DNA of 64,000 bases from Phaeobacter sp. B1627 (GCF_006265095.1 NZ_VCNK01000001.1:248001-312000); one strand, 5' to 3'; counted from the first letter of the stretch, positions 46,476-56,119 are shown. The notes: generated by a model not told the origin, from the sequence alone. Program-made: numbers and translations.

Positions 46476-47324
46476 TCACCGCAGAAAGGGCAGGGCCTTC
46501 ATTGTCGGGGCGATCGGGGCCCCAAGACGGTCAAGGATCGTCGGCGCAAGCTGGAGCTGGTCGATCACATCCTCCGCCGCAGGCCCCTGGGCGTCCCCGA
46601 AATAATACAAGGCCGTTTCCTGTTGCAGCGGGCCGCGGCCACCGTGATGGCCCCGCTCGTCCTGCCCGTGATCTGCGGTCACGATCACCTCATAGCCCAT
46701 GCTCCGCCAGCGCGGAATAAACGGCGCCAGCATCTCGTCCATGATAAAGCAGGCCCTGTCCATTTCGGCACTTTCGTGGAAAAAGCGGTGCCCCATGCTG
46801 TCGAGCGTACAGGTGTGCAGCATCCCGTAATCGAGATCAAAGCGCTGGCACAGATTGGTGAGCGAGGCGAACAGATCCACGTCCGACGGCGTCATCTGGT
46901 TGTCATGACCGTAGCCCGTCATGGAATGAAACCGGCCGTGGGTGATCGTGGCACTGTCCGGCTCATCATATTCGACGTCGCGGACGAAATCAAAAGGCGA
47001 CCGGTTGAAGAACTCCGACCAGAAGCTGTGGGCCACCGCACCCGTCTTTCCCCCCGCCTTACGCACCTGCGAAAAGACATCATCCTGTTTCAGACGAAAC
47101 ACATTGCCATTGCCGGTGCAGCCATGCTCCTGCGGCGACACCCCGGTGTGGATCGACGCATAGCAGCTGGCAGAGATCGATGGCAGCACGGCCCGGTGCT
47201 TCCACATCTGCGCATCCCCCGACTGTACCCACCCTTCAAGATTGCCGAACAGGCGGCGAAAATTGCGCCAGGGCACGCCGTCCAGAATGATCAAAAGCAT
47301 TTTGCGCTTCAGGGTTCGCTCCAT
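46476..47324 (-). CDS. Alkaline-phosphatase superfamily phosphodiesterase-like protein
   Basis: A 282-residue cytoplasmic member of the type I phosphodiesterase/nucleotide pyrophosphatase branch. Metal/nucleophile pattern: LLIILDGVPW at the start, PSISASCYASIHTG (nucleophile region), LDSMGHRFFHES and TADHGQDERGHHGG (metal-binding Asp and His residues). No signal peptide. Start 47324 is supported by AAGGAG. It follows the ABC import operon on the same strand after a 160-base gap that contains a 12-bp inverted repeat, so it may hydrolyse a phosphorylated or phosphonate product of the imported compound (inference). Confidence 0.85.
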   Translation of the reverse strand: MERTLKRKMLLIILDGVPWRNFRRLFGNLEGWVQSGDAQMWKHRAVLPSISASCYASIHTGVSPQEHGCTGNGNVFRLKQDDVFSQVRKAGGKTGAVAHSFWSEFFNRSPFDFVRDVEYDEPDSATITHGRFHSMTGYGHDNQMTPSDVDLFASLTNLCQRFDLDYGMLHTCTLDSMGHRFFHESAEMDRACFIMDEMLAPFIPRWRSMGYEVIVTADHGQDERGHHGGRGPLQQETALYYFGDAQGPAAEDVIDQLQLAPTILDRLGAPIAPTMKALPFLR

Positions 47325-47405
47325 GAGGAAGGCTCCTTTTTCGGCGGTGACAGGGGCTGCGGACGCCCGGGAGTGACGCGCGTCTGTGCCCGCGCCCCGG
47401 ACGTG

Positions 47406-47445
47406 AAATTCCCGGCGTCGCCCAAATGACAATCGCCGGGAATTT
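47406..47445. repeat. 12-bp perfect inverted repeat between ABC operon and phosphodiesterase gene
   Basis: AAATTCCCGGCG (47406-47417) and CGCCGGGAATTT (47434-47445) with a 16-base spacer. Ends with TTT on either strand. Could act as a partial terminator or RNA-stability stem in the polycistronic message. Confidence 0.75.
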
Positions 47446-47484
47446 GCAGATTTCATGCCCAGCGGGCGGACCCCGCGCGCGACT

Positions 47485-49122
47485 TCAGTTTCCGGCACTT
47501 TCCATCTTGCGGTGGGCGATAACCTCTTCGAGCCAGCCGATTTTCATCTCGGGCACCGAGCTGAGCAGCAGATCCGTATAGTCATCAAACGGTGGCGACA
47601 GAACCTGGGACTTGGCGCCATATCGCTGCACCTTGCCCTTGTACATGACGGCAATATTGTCCGAAATTGCCCGCACCGTCGCAAGATCGTGGGTGATGAA
47701 CAGATAGGCCACATCCTCGATCTTCTGCAAATTGAGCAACAGTTTCAGGATGCCATCCGCCACCAGAGGGTCCAGCGCCGATGTCACCTCGTCGCAAATG
47801 ATCACCTTGGGCTTTGCCGCCAGCGCTCTGGCAATGCAGACCCGCTGTTTCTGGCCCCCCGACAGCTCTGCCGGGTAGCGATCCATGAACCCCTCACCAA
47901 GCTCGATTTCGTCGAGCAGCTCGATGATCCGCTGGCGTTTCTTGGCGCCGCGCAGTCCAAAGTAGAACTCCAGCGGGCGGCCAATGATTGTCGCCACCGT
48001 CTGACGGGGGTTCATCGCAACATCCGCCATCTGGTAGATCATCTGCAATTCCCGCAGATCCTCGCGTGTACGGGTGTTGAAATCCGCCGACAGGGTGCGC
48101 CCGGCAAAGCTGATCTCGCCCTCGCGCGGGGGCAGCAGCCCGGTGATCACCCGCGCCAGCGTCGATTTTCCGGAGCCGGATTCACCGACCACCGCCAGCG
48201 TCTGGCCCGGGTAGAGATCCACATTGACGCTGTGCAGGACATCGAATTTCGTGCCCTTGTAGCGCGCGCTGATGTTGCGCACCGACAGAACCGGCTCCTC
48301 GGTCGGGGCCTTTTCTTCGTGGTCGATCGAGCGGACGGAGACCAAGGCCTGCGTGTACTCTTCCTGCGGTTCGTTGATGATCTGATTGACCGAGCCGTAT
48401 TCGACGGTCTCACCATGGCGCAGAACCATGATGTCATCGCTCACCTGAGCCACCACGGCGAGGTCGTGCGTGATATAGAGCGCCGCCACGCCGGTATCGC
48501 GGATCGCTTCCTTGATCGCCATCAGCACGTCGATCTGCGTGGTCACATCAAGCGCGGTTGTCGGCTCGTCAAAGACCACCAGATCCGGCTCCGGGCAGAG
48601 CGCCAGCGCCGTCATGCAGCGCTGCAACTGACCGCCTGAAACCTGGTGCGGATAGCGCCTGCCGATGTTTTCCGGATCAGGCAGACCCAGTTTGTCAAAT
48701 AGAATGCGCGCGCGGGCCTCGGCATCGCGCCGGGAGAATTTGCCCTGTTCCACCGCGGCTTCGATGACCTGTTCCATGATGGTTCTGGCCGGGTTGAACG
48801 AGGCTGCGGCGGATTGCGAGACATAGGTCACTTCGCCGCCGCGCAGTTTGCGGATATCGTGCATCTGCGATTGCAGGATATCCCGCCCGTTTACCCAGAC
48901 CTCACCGCCGGTGATTTCCACACCGCCGCGGCCATAGGCCATCGAGGCCAGCCCGATGGTGGATTTGCCGGCGCCGGATTCTCCGATCAGCCCCAGCACC
49001 TTGCCGCGCTCAAGGTCGAAACTGACCCCGTGCACGATCTCGATGTCATGCGGTTTCTCGCCGGGCGGATAGACCGTGGCGCCGATTTTCAGATTGCGGA
49101 CCTTCAGAATTGGCTCGCTCAT
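47485..49122 (-). CDS. ABC importer ATPase, fused DppD-DppF type
   Basis: A 545-residue fusion of two peptide/opine-type ATPases in one chain. First half (1-260): GESGAGKSTIG, VSGGQLQRCMTALAL, VVFDEPTTALDV, ITHDLAVVAQ. Second half (275-530): GESGSGKSTLARVI, LSGGQKQRVCIARAL, VIICDEVTSALDP, ITHDLATVRAI. Both halves keep all ATPase motifs, so both sites should work. It is last of the four transport genes; its ATG overlaps the stop of the DppC-like permease by 4 bases (49119-49122). Confidence 0.94.
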   Translation of the reverse strand: MSEPILKVRNLKIGATVYPPGEKPHDIEIVHGVSFDLERGKVLGLIGESGAGKSTIGLASMAYGRGGVEITGGEVWVNGRDILQSQMHDIRKLRGGEVTYVSQSAAASFNPARTIMEQVIEAAVEQGKFSRRDAEARARILFDKLGLPDPENIGRRYPHQVSGGQLQRCMTALALCPEPDLVVFDEPTTALDVTTQIDVLMAIKEAIRDTGVAALYITHDLAVVAQVSDDIMVLRHGETVEYGSVNQIINEPQEEYTQALVSVRSIDHEEKAPTEEPVLSVRNISARYKGTKFDVLHSVNVDLYPGQTLAVVGESGSGKSTLARVITGLLPPREGEISFAGRTLSADFNTRTREDLRELQMIYQMADVAMNPRQTVATIIGRPLEFYFGLRGAKKRQRIIELLDEIELGEGFMDRYPAELSGGQKQRVCIARALAAKPKVIICDEVTSALDPLVADGILKLLLNLQKIEDVAYLFITHDLATVRAISDNIAVMYKGKVQRYGAKSQVLSPPFDDYTDLLLSSVPEMKIGWLEEVIAHRKMESAGN

Positions 49123-49934
49123 CCCCGGCCTCCTTTCAGCGAAGTGGTGCGGTTCAGGACCCAATCGGCCACCAGATTTACCGAGATCGCAAGCGTCGCG
49201 ATGGCAAAGGCGGGGATCAGGGCGGCGGGAATGCCGTAGACGATGCCGTCCTTGTTTTCCTTCACGATGCCGCCCCAATCCGCTTCTGGCGGTTGCACGC
49301 CAAGGCCCAGGAACGACAGGGTGGAGACGAAAAGCACCATGAAAATGAACCGCAGGCCCATTTCGGCAACCAGCGGCGACAGGGCGTTTGGCAGGATCTC
49401 GCGAAAGATGATCCAGGCCGTGCGTTCTCCGCGCAGACGGGCCGCCTCGACAAAATCCATCACCTCGATGTCCACCGCGACCGCGCGGGCCAAACGGAAC
49501 ACGCGGGTGGAATCCAGGAGCCCCATCACCAGGATCAGCATCGGCACGGTCACCGGCGTCACCGACAGGACCACCAGTGCAAAAATCAGCGTCGGGATCG
49601 ACATCAGAAGATCGACGAACCGCGACAGCACCTGATCCACCCAGCCGCCTGCGACGGCTGCAAAAATGCCCAGCACGGAGCCGGTGGTAAAGGACAGGAT
49701 GGTTGCCACTGTGGCGATAAATATCGTGGTGCGGCCGCCGTAGATTATGCGCGACAGCAGGTCCCGGCCGATATTGTCAGTCCCGAGGAGGAATTCGGCG
49801 CTGGAGGGTTCCCAGACATCGCCGACAACTTCGGCCATGCCATAGGGCGCCAGCAGCGGCGCAAAGATCGCCGCCAGAAAATAAAGGCCCGTAAAGAACA
49901 GGCCCACAAGAGCAGATATGGGAATATTCTTCAT
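49119..49934 (-). CDS. ABC transporter permease, DppC type
   Basis: A 271-residue inner-membrane permease with about six helices and the EAA loop (VEAARLRGERTAWIIFREILPNALSPL region). The N-terminal oligopeptide-permease domain is present (YGMAEVVGDVWEPSSAEFLLGTDNIGRDLLSRIIYG, read in parts). It pairs with the DppB-type permease, whose stop overlaps this ATG by 4 bases (49931-49934). Substrate set by the binding protein. Confidence 0.93.
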   Translation of the reverse strand: MKNIPISALVGLFFTGLYFLAAIFAPLLAPYGMAEVVGDVWEPSSAEFLLGTDNIGRDLLSRIIYGGRTTIFIATVATILSFTTGSVLGIFAAVAGGWVDQVLSRFVDLLMSIPTLIFALVVLSVTPVTVPMLILVMGLLDSTRVFRLARAVAVDIEVMDFVEAARLRGERTAWIIFREILPNALSPLVAEMGLRFIFMVLFVSTLSFLGLGVQPPEADWGGIVKENKDGIVYGIPAALIPAFAIATLAISVNLVADWVLNRTTSLKGGRG

Positions 49935-50887
49935 TTCGGATGCCTCAGGCGCGGGTTCGACAGGATCGAGACAATATCGGCAACCATGTTGAGACCGATA
50001 TATACGGCGGCAAAGATCAGCCCGCAGGCCTGCACCACCGGAACATCACGTTTGGACACGTGATCCACCAGATACTGACCCATTCCCGGATAGACAAAGA
50101 CCACCTCGATCACCACGACGCCGACCACCAGATAGGCAAGGTTCAGCATCACCACGTTCACAATCGGGGCAATCGAGTTGGGAAAGGCATGACGCCAGAT
50201 CACCTTGAACGTCGAGAGGCCTTTCAGCTCGGCGGTCTCAATATAGGCGGATTGCATCACGTTGAGGATCGCCGCACGGGTCATACGCATCATATGCGCC
50301 AGAACAACCAGCGTCAGAACCGCGACCGGCAGGGCGATTGAATTGAGTTTTTGCCACAGGTTCATGCCGTCATTGATCATCGCAACGGAGGGAAACCACC
50401 GCAGCTTCACCGCGATCAGATACATCAGTACGTAGCCGATCAGGAATTCGGGAATGGAGATCGACGCCAGTGTCACGCCGGAGATCAGCTTGTCCGGCCA
50501 GCGGTCCTTGTAGCGCACCGCAAGAAGTCCGAGAAAGATCGCCAGCGGCACCGCGATGAGCGCCGCCCAGAAGGCAAGGAAAAGAGTGTTCGAAAGTCGG
50601 GTACTGATCGCAGAGGTAATATCCTGACCGGAGGTCAGCGCGTTGCCAAGATCACCCTGCAAAGCTCCGAAGAGCCACTGAAAGTAGCGGGTGACCGGCG
50701 GATCGTTCAACCCCAGATCGGCGCGCAGATTCGCAAGCGCCTCGGGGGTTGCGGATTGTCCCAGGATCGACTGAGCCACATCGCCCGGCAGGATCATTGT
50801 GCCCGCAAAAATCAGCACGGAGATCATCAGCAGGAGCATCAGGCTCAGCGCAATGCGCTGAGCCACCAGTTTCAGGATGGAGTTCAT
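49931..50887 (-). CDS. ABC transporter permease, DppB type
   Basis: A 318-residue permease beginning with the conserved helix (LKLVAQRIALSLMLLLMISVLIF) and the typical PGDVAQSILGQSATPEALANLRADLGLNDPP (read in parts) periplasmic segment. The EAA loop is ELKGLSTFKVIWRHAFPNSIAPI. Five to six helices. It starts one base after the stop of the substrate-binding protein gene, and overlaps the DppC gene by 4 bases, so all four transport genes are one translational unit. Confidence 0.94.
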   Translation of the reverse strand: MNSILKLVAQRIALSLMLLLMISVLIFAGTMILPGDVAQSILGQSATPEALANLRADLGLNDPPVTRYFQWLFGALQGDLGNALTSGQDITSAISTRLSNTLFLAFWAALIAVPLAIFLGLLAVRYKDRWPDKLISGVTLASISIPEFLIGYVLMYLIAVKLRWFPSVAMINDGMNLWQKLNSIALPVAVLTLVVLAHMMRMTRAAILNVMQSAYIETAELKGLSTFKVIWRHAFPNSIAPIVNVVMLNLAYLVVGVVVIEVVFVYPGMGQYLVDHVSKRDVPVVQACGLIFAAVYIGLNMVADIVSILSNPRLRHPK

Positions 50888-50888
50888 A

Positions 50889-52472
50889 TCAGGCTTTGAC
50901 CCACATCTTCATCGGGGCATAGCCGTTCATCAGCGGATAGCCCTTGGTGTCATCGACCCAGCCATCGATCCGGTCCGACACGGCATCGACAAAGTCGTTG
51001 AACATCGGGCAGATCAACCCGCCGTCATTATGCAGCATGGTGGACATATCCGCATACATCTGGGTCCGTTTCGCCGTGTCCAGCTCGCCCCGTGCCGCGA
51101 TCAGCAGCTGGTCGAACTGTTCGTTCTTGAACCGGGTGTCGTTCCAGTCCGCAGTCGACAGATAGGCGGTGGTGAACATCTGGTCCTGCGTCGGACGGCC
51201 ACCCCAATAGGAGGTGCAGAACGGCTGTGCGTTCCAGACTTCGGACCAGTAGCCATCGTTGGGCTCGCGTTTGATTTCCAGATCGATACCGGCGCTGGCA
51301 CAGGTCTGCTGGAACAGGGCCGATGCATCCGGCGCACCCGGGAAGGAGTTGTCCGAGGTCCGCAGCAGGATGGAGCCCTCATAGCCCGATTTCTGCATGT
51401 GGAACTTTGCCTTGTCCGGATCGTATTCGCGCTGTTCCAGTTCCGTGAACAAAGGATAGGAGGCGTTGATCGGCGTATCGTTGCCAATGGTGCCATAGCC
51501 GTTGAGGATCTTGTCGACCATGTCCTGACGGTCGATGCCGTATTTCAGGGCAAGGCGAACATCGTTGTTGGCAAACGGGTCGGTGTCACAATGCATGATG
51601 AACACATAGTGACCCGGGCCAGCCGCGGATTTCACCGAGATATTGGGCGCACGGTCGACCAGCTTCGCGGTGCGCGGCGGCACCCGGTCGATCATATCCA
51701 CCTGACCGGCCTGCAGCGCAGCCACGCGGGCGGTATTGTCGTTGATCACAACATATTCGATCGTGTCGGCATTGCCGAGGTCACCCCAGTAGTTCGGGTT
51801 TTTTTCGGCCACGAAGCGGACGCCCATGTCGACGGATTTCAGAACATAGGGGCCGGTGCCAATGGCTGCCGACGGGTCGTCCTTGCCGCCGTTGGGCTGG
51901 ATGATCAGGTGGTAGTCGGTCATCAGGTAGGGCAGGTCGGCGTTCGGCGTATCCAGCTCCACGACGATGCTGTCGCCCTCGGCCTTCACGCTGACAATAG
52001 AGCGCATGATGCCGAGCGCACCGGATTTGGTGTCCTCGCCGGAGTGGCGGTCCATCGTTGCGACCACATCTGCGGCGGTCACCGGCTGACCGTTGGAGAA
52101 TGTGATGCCGGAGCGGAGCTTGAAGGTCCAGACCTTTGCATCCGCAGAGGCTTCATAGCTCTCGGCGACCTTGCTCTCGATGCCGCCATCGCCGGACAGT
52201 TCGACCAGCGGTTCGCCCCAGAGGCGGATGACGGATTGCGCGACCTGGTTCGTGGCCAGAGCCGGATCAAGGCTGTCGGTCGTGGATCCCCCCTGCAGAC
52301 CGACACGGAGCGTGCCGCCCTTTTGCGCGCCTGCCGCTTTTGCAGCCGTCGCAAGCAAAGAGCTGGCGCCCAATGCGGTCATGCCCAGAGCTGCGGCGCG
52401 TCCGATAAATTCGCGGCGGCCCATGCGACCCAGCGCGGCTTCTCGTGCGAGGTGTTTCAGATGATCGTTCAT
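50889..52472 (-). CDS. ABC transporter substrate-binding protein, family 5
   Basis: A 527-residue periplasmic solute-binding protein of the peptide/nickel family. The N-terminus carries a twin-arginine signal (GRMGRREFIGRAAALGMTALGASS), so it is exported folded by Tat, then a mature start near AKAAGAQKGGTLRVGLQGG. Family features: SYEASADAKVWTFKLRSGITFSNGQPVTAADVV and SYPLFTELEQREYDPDKAKFHM (read in parts). It is first in the operon; GGGAG 8 bases upstream supports the start. Substrate unknown; peptides, opines and amino-sugar derivatives are all in the family. Confidence 0.94.
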   Translation of the reverse strand: MNDHLKHLAREAALGRMGRREFIGRAAALGMTALGASSLLATAAKAAGAQKGGTLRVGLQGGSTTDSLDPALATNQVAQSVIRLWGEPLVELSGDGGIESKVAESYEASADAKVWTFKLRSGITFSNGQPVTAADVVATMDRHSGEDTKSGALGIMRSIVSVKAEGDSIVVELDTPNADLPYLMTDYHLIIQPNGGKDDPSAAIGTGPYVLKSVDMGVRFVAEKNPNYWGDLGNADTIEYVVINDNTARVAALQAGQVDMIDRVPPRTAKLVDRAPNISVKSAAGPGHYVFIMHCDTDPFANNDVRLALKYGIDRQDMVDKILNGYGTIGNDTPINASYPLFTELEQREYDPDKAKFHMQKSGYEGSILLRTSDNSFPGAPDASALFQQTCASAGIDLEIKREPNDGYWSEVWNAQPFCTSYWGGRPTQDQMFTTAYLSTADWNDTRFKNEQFDQLLIAARGELDTAKRTQMYADMSTMLHNDGGLICPMFNDFVDAVSDRIDGWVDDTKGYPLMNGYAPMKMWVKA

Positions 52473-52669
52473 TCGTAGTCTCCCTGTCGAGGTTACGGGT
52501 AAGCCCCGTTTTTCTTGAATGGTGAATCAAGATTTGCCGATTTGGCGGTGTGGGGCAAGAAATATTGCCAGAAAACCTGTGCTCCTTTTGTGATCACAGG
52601 GTTTGCCTGAGCAGGCGATGTGAGGCAACGGCCCGATCCGGCGGGCGCGTGAGTGCGCCTGTCCCTTGG

Positions 52670-53131
52670 CTACTGTGACCTGGGTTTGCGGTCATCGGTG
52701 TCGAGCCAGATTGTAACAGGACCGTCATTCACAAGTGAAACTTTCATGTCTGCGCCAAATTCGCCAGTGGCGACCGGGAGTTCGGTTTGGCGCATTTGAT
52801 CACAAAAGTAACGATATAGCAGTTCTCCTTCTGTTGGGGGTGCGGCTTTGGAAAACCCAGGTCGGGTGCCGCTTTTTGTATCGGCGGCCAGTGTGAACTG
52901 ACTGACCACCAGCGCGGCGCCCTTGATGTCAGCCACCGAGCGGTTCATTCTTCCGGCGTCGTCGCGGAAGATGCGCAGCCTGGAAATCTTGTGGACCAGT
53001 TGGGCGGCCTCGGCTTTGCTGTCGCCCTGCATGGCGCAGACAAAAATCAAAAGACCCGGCCCGATTTCGCCAATGACCTCGGATCCAACGCGGACACGGG
53101 CCTCACTCACACGTTGCACAAGCGCGCGCAT
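52670..53131 (-). CDS. dtd: D-aminoacyl-tRNA deacylase
   Basis: Removes D-amino acids (and glycine from tRNA-Ala) mischarged on tRNA. The 153-residue chain shows [41 protein letters not shown] (SQFTL active-site region) and the Gly-cisPro motif [10 protein letters not shown]. Length and motifs are standard. AAGGG lies upstream of the ATG. It overlaps the adjacent nitroreductase-like frame by 25 bases (53107-53131), which helps show that frame is degenerate. Confidence 0.96.
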   Translation of the reverse strand: MRALVQRVSEARVRVGSEVIGEIGPGLLIFVCAMQGDSKAEAAQLVHKISRLRIFRDDAGRMNRSVADIKGAALVVSQFTLAADTKSGTRPGFSKAAPPTEGELLYRYFCDQMRQTELPVATGEFGADMKVSLVNDGPVTIWLDTDDRKPRSQ

Positions 53132-53379
53132 TCTATGCCCTTCCCGCGCGGGTTCATTCCCCGCGCCAGTTGATGAGCTTGCCGTCCGATGGCCGCGCGC
53201 GGGTCCGCCCGCAGGGGCCGGATCCCGTATGCGGGATGTGCCTGGTTTTCAAAACCACAGCTCACAGCGCGCAGGATCTGTGCGATCATCGCGCGGGACA
53301 CAGAGTAGGGTTCGAAACCGCAACAGCTGTGTCTTGTGCTCAACAGATGGTCAAACTCGCTCAAAGCGCTGTTGGACAA
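53107..53379 (-). pseudogene. Possible nitroreductase N-terminal remnant
   Basis: The first ~35 residues (SEFDHLLSTRHSCCGFEPYSVSRAMIAQILRA, read in parts) follow the nitroreductase start pattern (FxxLLxxRxSxRxFxPxxV...ILxxA). The FMN-binding region (usually PSWxNxQPW) is missing and replaced by unrelated sequence within 90 residues. I infer a truncated, frameshifted gene; a chance similarity is possible. Confidence 0.4.
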
Positions 53380-53448
53380 AATTCATCTCCCCAAGGATTG
53401 CGGCGAACATGCCGGGGGAGTCGCGAAAAGGCAAGCAGATGTCGCTAT

Positions 53449-54594
53449 TTAGTTCTGACTGGCGATATATGCGATGATGGCCGCCGCGATCAGCCCCAAC
53501 GTGACGGCAGCCGCTATTTTCCACGCCGAATAGGGCCGTTCTCCCTGGACGCGGCCGGATTGGCCATTGACGATAAAACGATAGCTTTTGCCGCGATATT
53601 TATAGGCCGCCATCCAGACCGGCAGCAGGATATGTTTGAAGGTGACCGCGCTGACGTCCGTATCAACCGAAGTGATCCGCTGGCGGTCGCCGCCGATGTC
53701 AAACCGGATGTCGCGTTCGATGACGCGGTCCATCTTGGCCCGGGCATCGGCAAACCCGGATTCGAGGTCGATCGTGTAGGCCTCGGCGCGAAAGCCAGCC
53801 AGGTACTTCGGCTGATAGGGCGACAGCTGCGACAGATCCCATGGCTCCAGCCCCTCGGTGTGACGGCGCGGCAGACTGTTGGAGGCGAGCACCAGAACGT
53901 CATCGAAAAAGCGCTGGACCCGGCCGCGGGTGTTGGACCAGCGGACCTTGATCTCGGTCCGTATCTGCGGCTTGCCATCGACCATGACCGTGCGGTTGAC
54001 GGTGTATTCGGTCCCGCGCTGGCCGGTGTAGCGGCTTTGGGTCTGCGCATCGTAGGTCCAGAAGGGGATGTAGATCCCGTCCATTTTGCGACCGCGGCGG
54101 GCGTAGTCGCGCAGGCCATTGGGCGCGAACCACAAACGACCGAGCCAGTGTTCCATGGCATCATGCGCGGCGCGTTCGTCAAACTGGAACGGCAGCACGC
54201 CTTTCGGTTTGATATGCCGGTTCTCTCCGGTGTCCGCGACGACCGGGGTGGCGCAGAACGGGCATTCGAGGGCATGCACGGAGGGGTCGAATTCCACTTG
54301 GGCGGCGCAATTCGGACAGGAGGAGACGCGGGTGACCTCCATCTCCGCTTCGGGCAGCTGTGCGCGCAGGGCAGAGAGGAAATCCATCTCTTTCAGCGCG
54401 CTGCCGCCCCATGGGCTGTCCGACAGGGGCTGTTCATGACCGCAATGGTCACAGATCAGCGCGCCCTGCGCGGGGGAAAATCGGTAGTCGGCACCACATT
54501 GGTCGCAGGGAAACCGGTGATCCTCGCGGGTGGCTGGGGCCGAGCCGAAAGAGACTGTGTCAGCAGGCGGAACGGGCGGCATGTCGGAGGTCAT
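53449..54594 (-). CDS. Zinc-ribbon membrane protein (YdjG-like)
   Basis: A 381-residue protein with several zinc ribbons and a C-terminal membrane helix. CDQCGADYRFSPAQGALICDHCG (about 30-52) and CPNCAAQVEFDPSVHALECPFC (about 93-114) give eight cysteines in two CxxC...CxxC ribbons. A soluble region with IYIPFWTYDAQTQSRYTG follows, then one helix (about 358-378). I recall relatives labelled TFIIB-type zinc ribbon or, in Bacillus, YdjG, which recruits the flotillin-like YdjI. Here the upstream neighbour is an SPFH protein, the same pairing. Sub-cellular site: inner membrane, ribbons in cytoplasm (inferred). Confidence 0.82.
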   Translation of the reverse strand: MTSDMPPVPPADTVSFGSAPATREDHRFPCDQCGADYRFSPAQGALICDHCGHEQPLSDSPWGGSALKEMDFLSALRAQLPEAEMEVTRVSSCPNCAAQVEFDPSVHALECPFCATPVVADTGENRHIKPKGVLPFQFDERAAHDAMEHWLGRLWFAPNGLRDYARRGRKMDGIYIPFWTYDAQTQSRYTGQRGTEYTVNRTVMVDGKPQIRTEIKVRWSNTRGRVQRFFDDVLVLASNSLPRRHTEGLEPWDLSQLSPYQPKYLAGFRAEAYTIDLESGFADARAKMDRVIERDIRFDIGGDRQRITSVDTDVSAVTFKHILLPVWMAAYKYRGKSYRFIVNGQSGRVQGERPYSAWKIAAAVTLGLIAAAIIAYIASQN

Positions 54595-54677
54595 GCAGGT
54601 CTCGCAGTGTTATGGACCGAAACGGATGGTATGGAATGGGGGCGCAATGACCCGGAGTGACAGAGAGCCCTTTGCCC

Positions 54678-55859
54678 CTACGGAGCCGGCGGCGGCGGGG
54701 GCGGAGGCAGGATGGTGAACAGTTGCGCCAGTTCGGTTACGTCGCCCGCGCGCATCCAGCCGTCCTGACCCGGGGTCCACACGTGGGTGTCGCGTTTCAA
54801 CGCCCCGTCTTGCGCCATGCGCCCAAGGCGGGCCTTGGAGAAGGGGCCGCTGGTCTGGCCGTTTTCGGCGATGTGCCAGACATGTTCCAGAGGCGGTGGC
54901 GGTGGTGCCAACGGAGCCGCTTGCGGTGCCGTCTGCGACGCAGCGGGTGCGGGCCGTGCGCCCCAGGGACCGGTGGTCTGACCCGCTGCCGGAGAGGTTG
55001 CGCCTCCCTGCAGGGCGTGACCCATCTGCTGTGCCATTGCCATCCCCATTCCCATGCCAAGCCCGGCGCCCATGCCGCTGTTGGGGGCGTGTGCAGCCGC
55101 CTCCATGGCCTCGGCGGCCTTGAATTGGGTGTAGCGACCGAGATCCCCGATGATCCCCATCTGGGTGCGCCGGTCCATCGCCTCTTCTACCGCAGGCGGC
55201 AGCGAGATGTTCTCCACGTACAACTCTGGGATCGCCAGGCCGTATTCGGCAACCGTTGCGGCGATCTCGGCCGCAACCAGCTTGCCCAGATCGGCGGTAT
55301 TGGCGGCCATGTCCAAAACCGGAATACCGGAGGCCGCAATCGCGCGGGAAAACTCCTGCACGATGATGTTGCGAATCTGATAGGAGATTTCATCCATGGT
55401 GAATTCGCCGTCGGTCCCGACAATCTCTGTCAGGAAACGGGCGGGATCGACCACCCGGACCGAATAGGAGCCAAAGGCGCGCAGACGCACGGGGCCGAAT
55501 TCCGGGTCGCGGCACATGATCGGGTTCTTGGTGCCCCACTTGAGGTCATTGAACCGCGTGGTGGCGACAAAATAGATCTCGGATTTGAACGGCGACTGAA
55601 ACCCGTGATCCCAATGCTGAAGCGTCGTCAGCACCGGCATGTTGTTGGTTTCCAGCAGATAGAGACCCGGGGTGAAGACGTCTGCCAACTGGCCCTCATG
55701 CACAAAAACCGCGCTCTGGCCCTCGCGCACAGTCAGCTTTGCACCGTATTTGATCGCATGGCCTTCGCGTTCGAACCGTGTGACCATCGTGTCGCGGGTA
55801 TCATCGGTCCAATGAATGACGTCGATGAATTCCCCTTTGAGAAAATCGAAAATACCCAA
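54678..55859 (-). CDS. SPFH-domain protein with C-terminal GYF_2 domain (YdjI-like)
   Basis: A 393-residue protein starting MGIFDFLKGEFIDVIHWTDD after a TTG start. The SPFH (virion-core/YdjI-like) domain spans about 10-235 (EGQSAVFVHEGQLADVFTPGLY, then TTRFNDLKWGT). Then an Ala/Gly/Met linker (MGAGLGMGMGMAMAQQMG), Pro-rich stretch, and a GYF_2/DUF4339 domain (about 325-380: VWHIAENGQTSGPFSKARL, then VWTPGQDGWMRAGDV). TTG 55859 is chosen because TGGAGGGC lies 6-8 bases upstream; the ATG at 55895 has none. No membrane helix, so it is recruited to membrane, probably by the zinc-ribbon protein. Confidence 0.87.
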   Translation of the reverse strand: MGIFDFLKGEFIDVIHWTDDTRDTMVTRFEREGHAIKYGAKLTVREGQSAVFVHEGQLADVFTPGLYLLETNNMPVLTTLQHWDHGFQSPFKSEIYFVATTRFNDLKWGTKNPIMCRDPEFGPVRLRAFGSYSVRVVDPARFLTEIVGTDGEFTMDEISYQIRNIIVQEFSRAIAASGIPVLDMAANTADLGKLVAAEIAATVAEYGLAIPELYVENISLPPAVEEAMDRRTQMGIIGDLGRYTQFKAAEAMEAAAHAPNSGMGAGLGMGMGMAMAQQMGHALQGGATSPAAGQTTGPWGARPAPAASQTAPQAAPLAPPPPPLEHVWHIAENGQTSGPFSKARLGRMAQDGALKRDTHVWTPGQDGWMRAGDVTELAQLFTILPPPPPPPAP

Positions 55860-56119
55860 CGTGCCCTCCAGCGGCTGTTTCCTCAGATGTAGCAATCTGC
55901 GCGGCGTGAAACCAGAGCTTTGGGGGCGGGGCTTGCGAATTTGGCGAGAACAGACGGTTTTTCCCCGCCCGGTCTCTTCGCTGGCCTATCCGCAGGCGAC
56001 GCACTCGGGGGGGCTGACTGCGCGCGTGGCCCGTGAACATCCGACCGGCAAACAGCCGGCGACATAGACGACGACATAAATATGAAGAGATACAAGGGAA
56101 ATCGCGGCCAGCCGGCAGT

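Noticed and set aside
52515-52532. CTTGA...TCAAG inverted repeat upstream of the ABC operon
   Set aside because: Arms are only 5 bp with an 8-base spacer; expected by chance in a region of this size.
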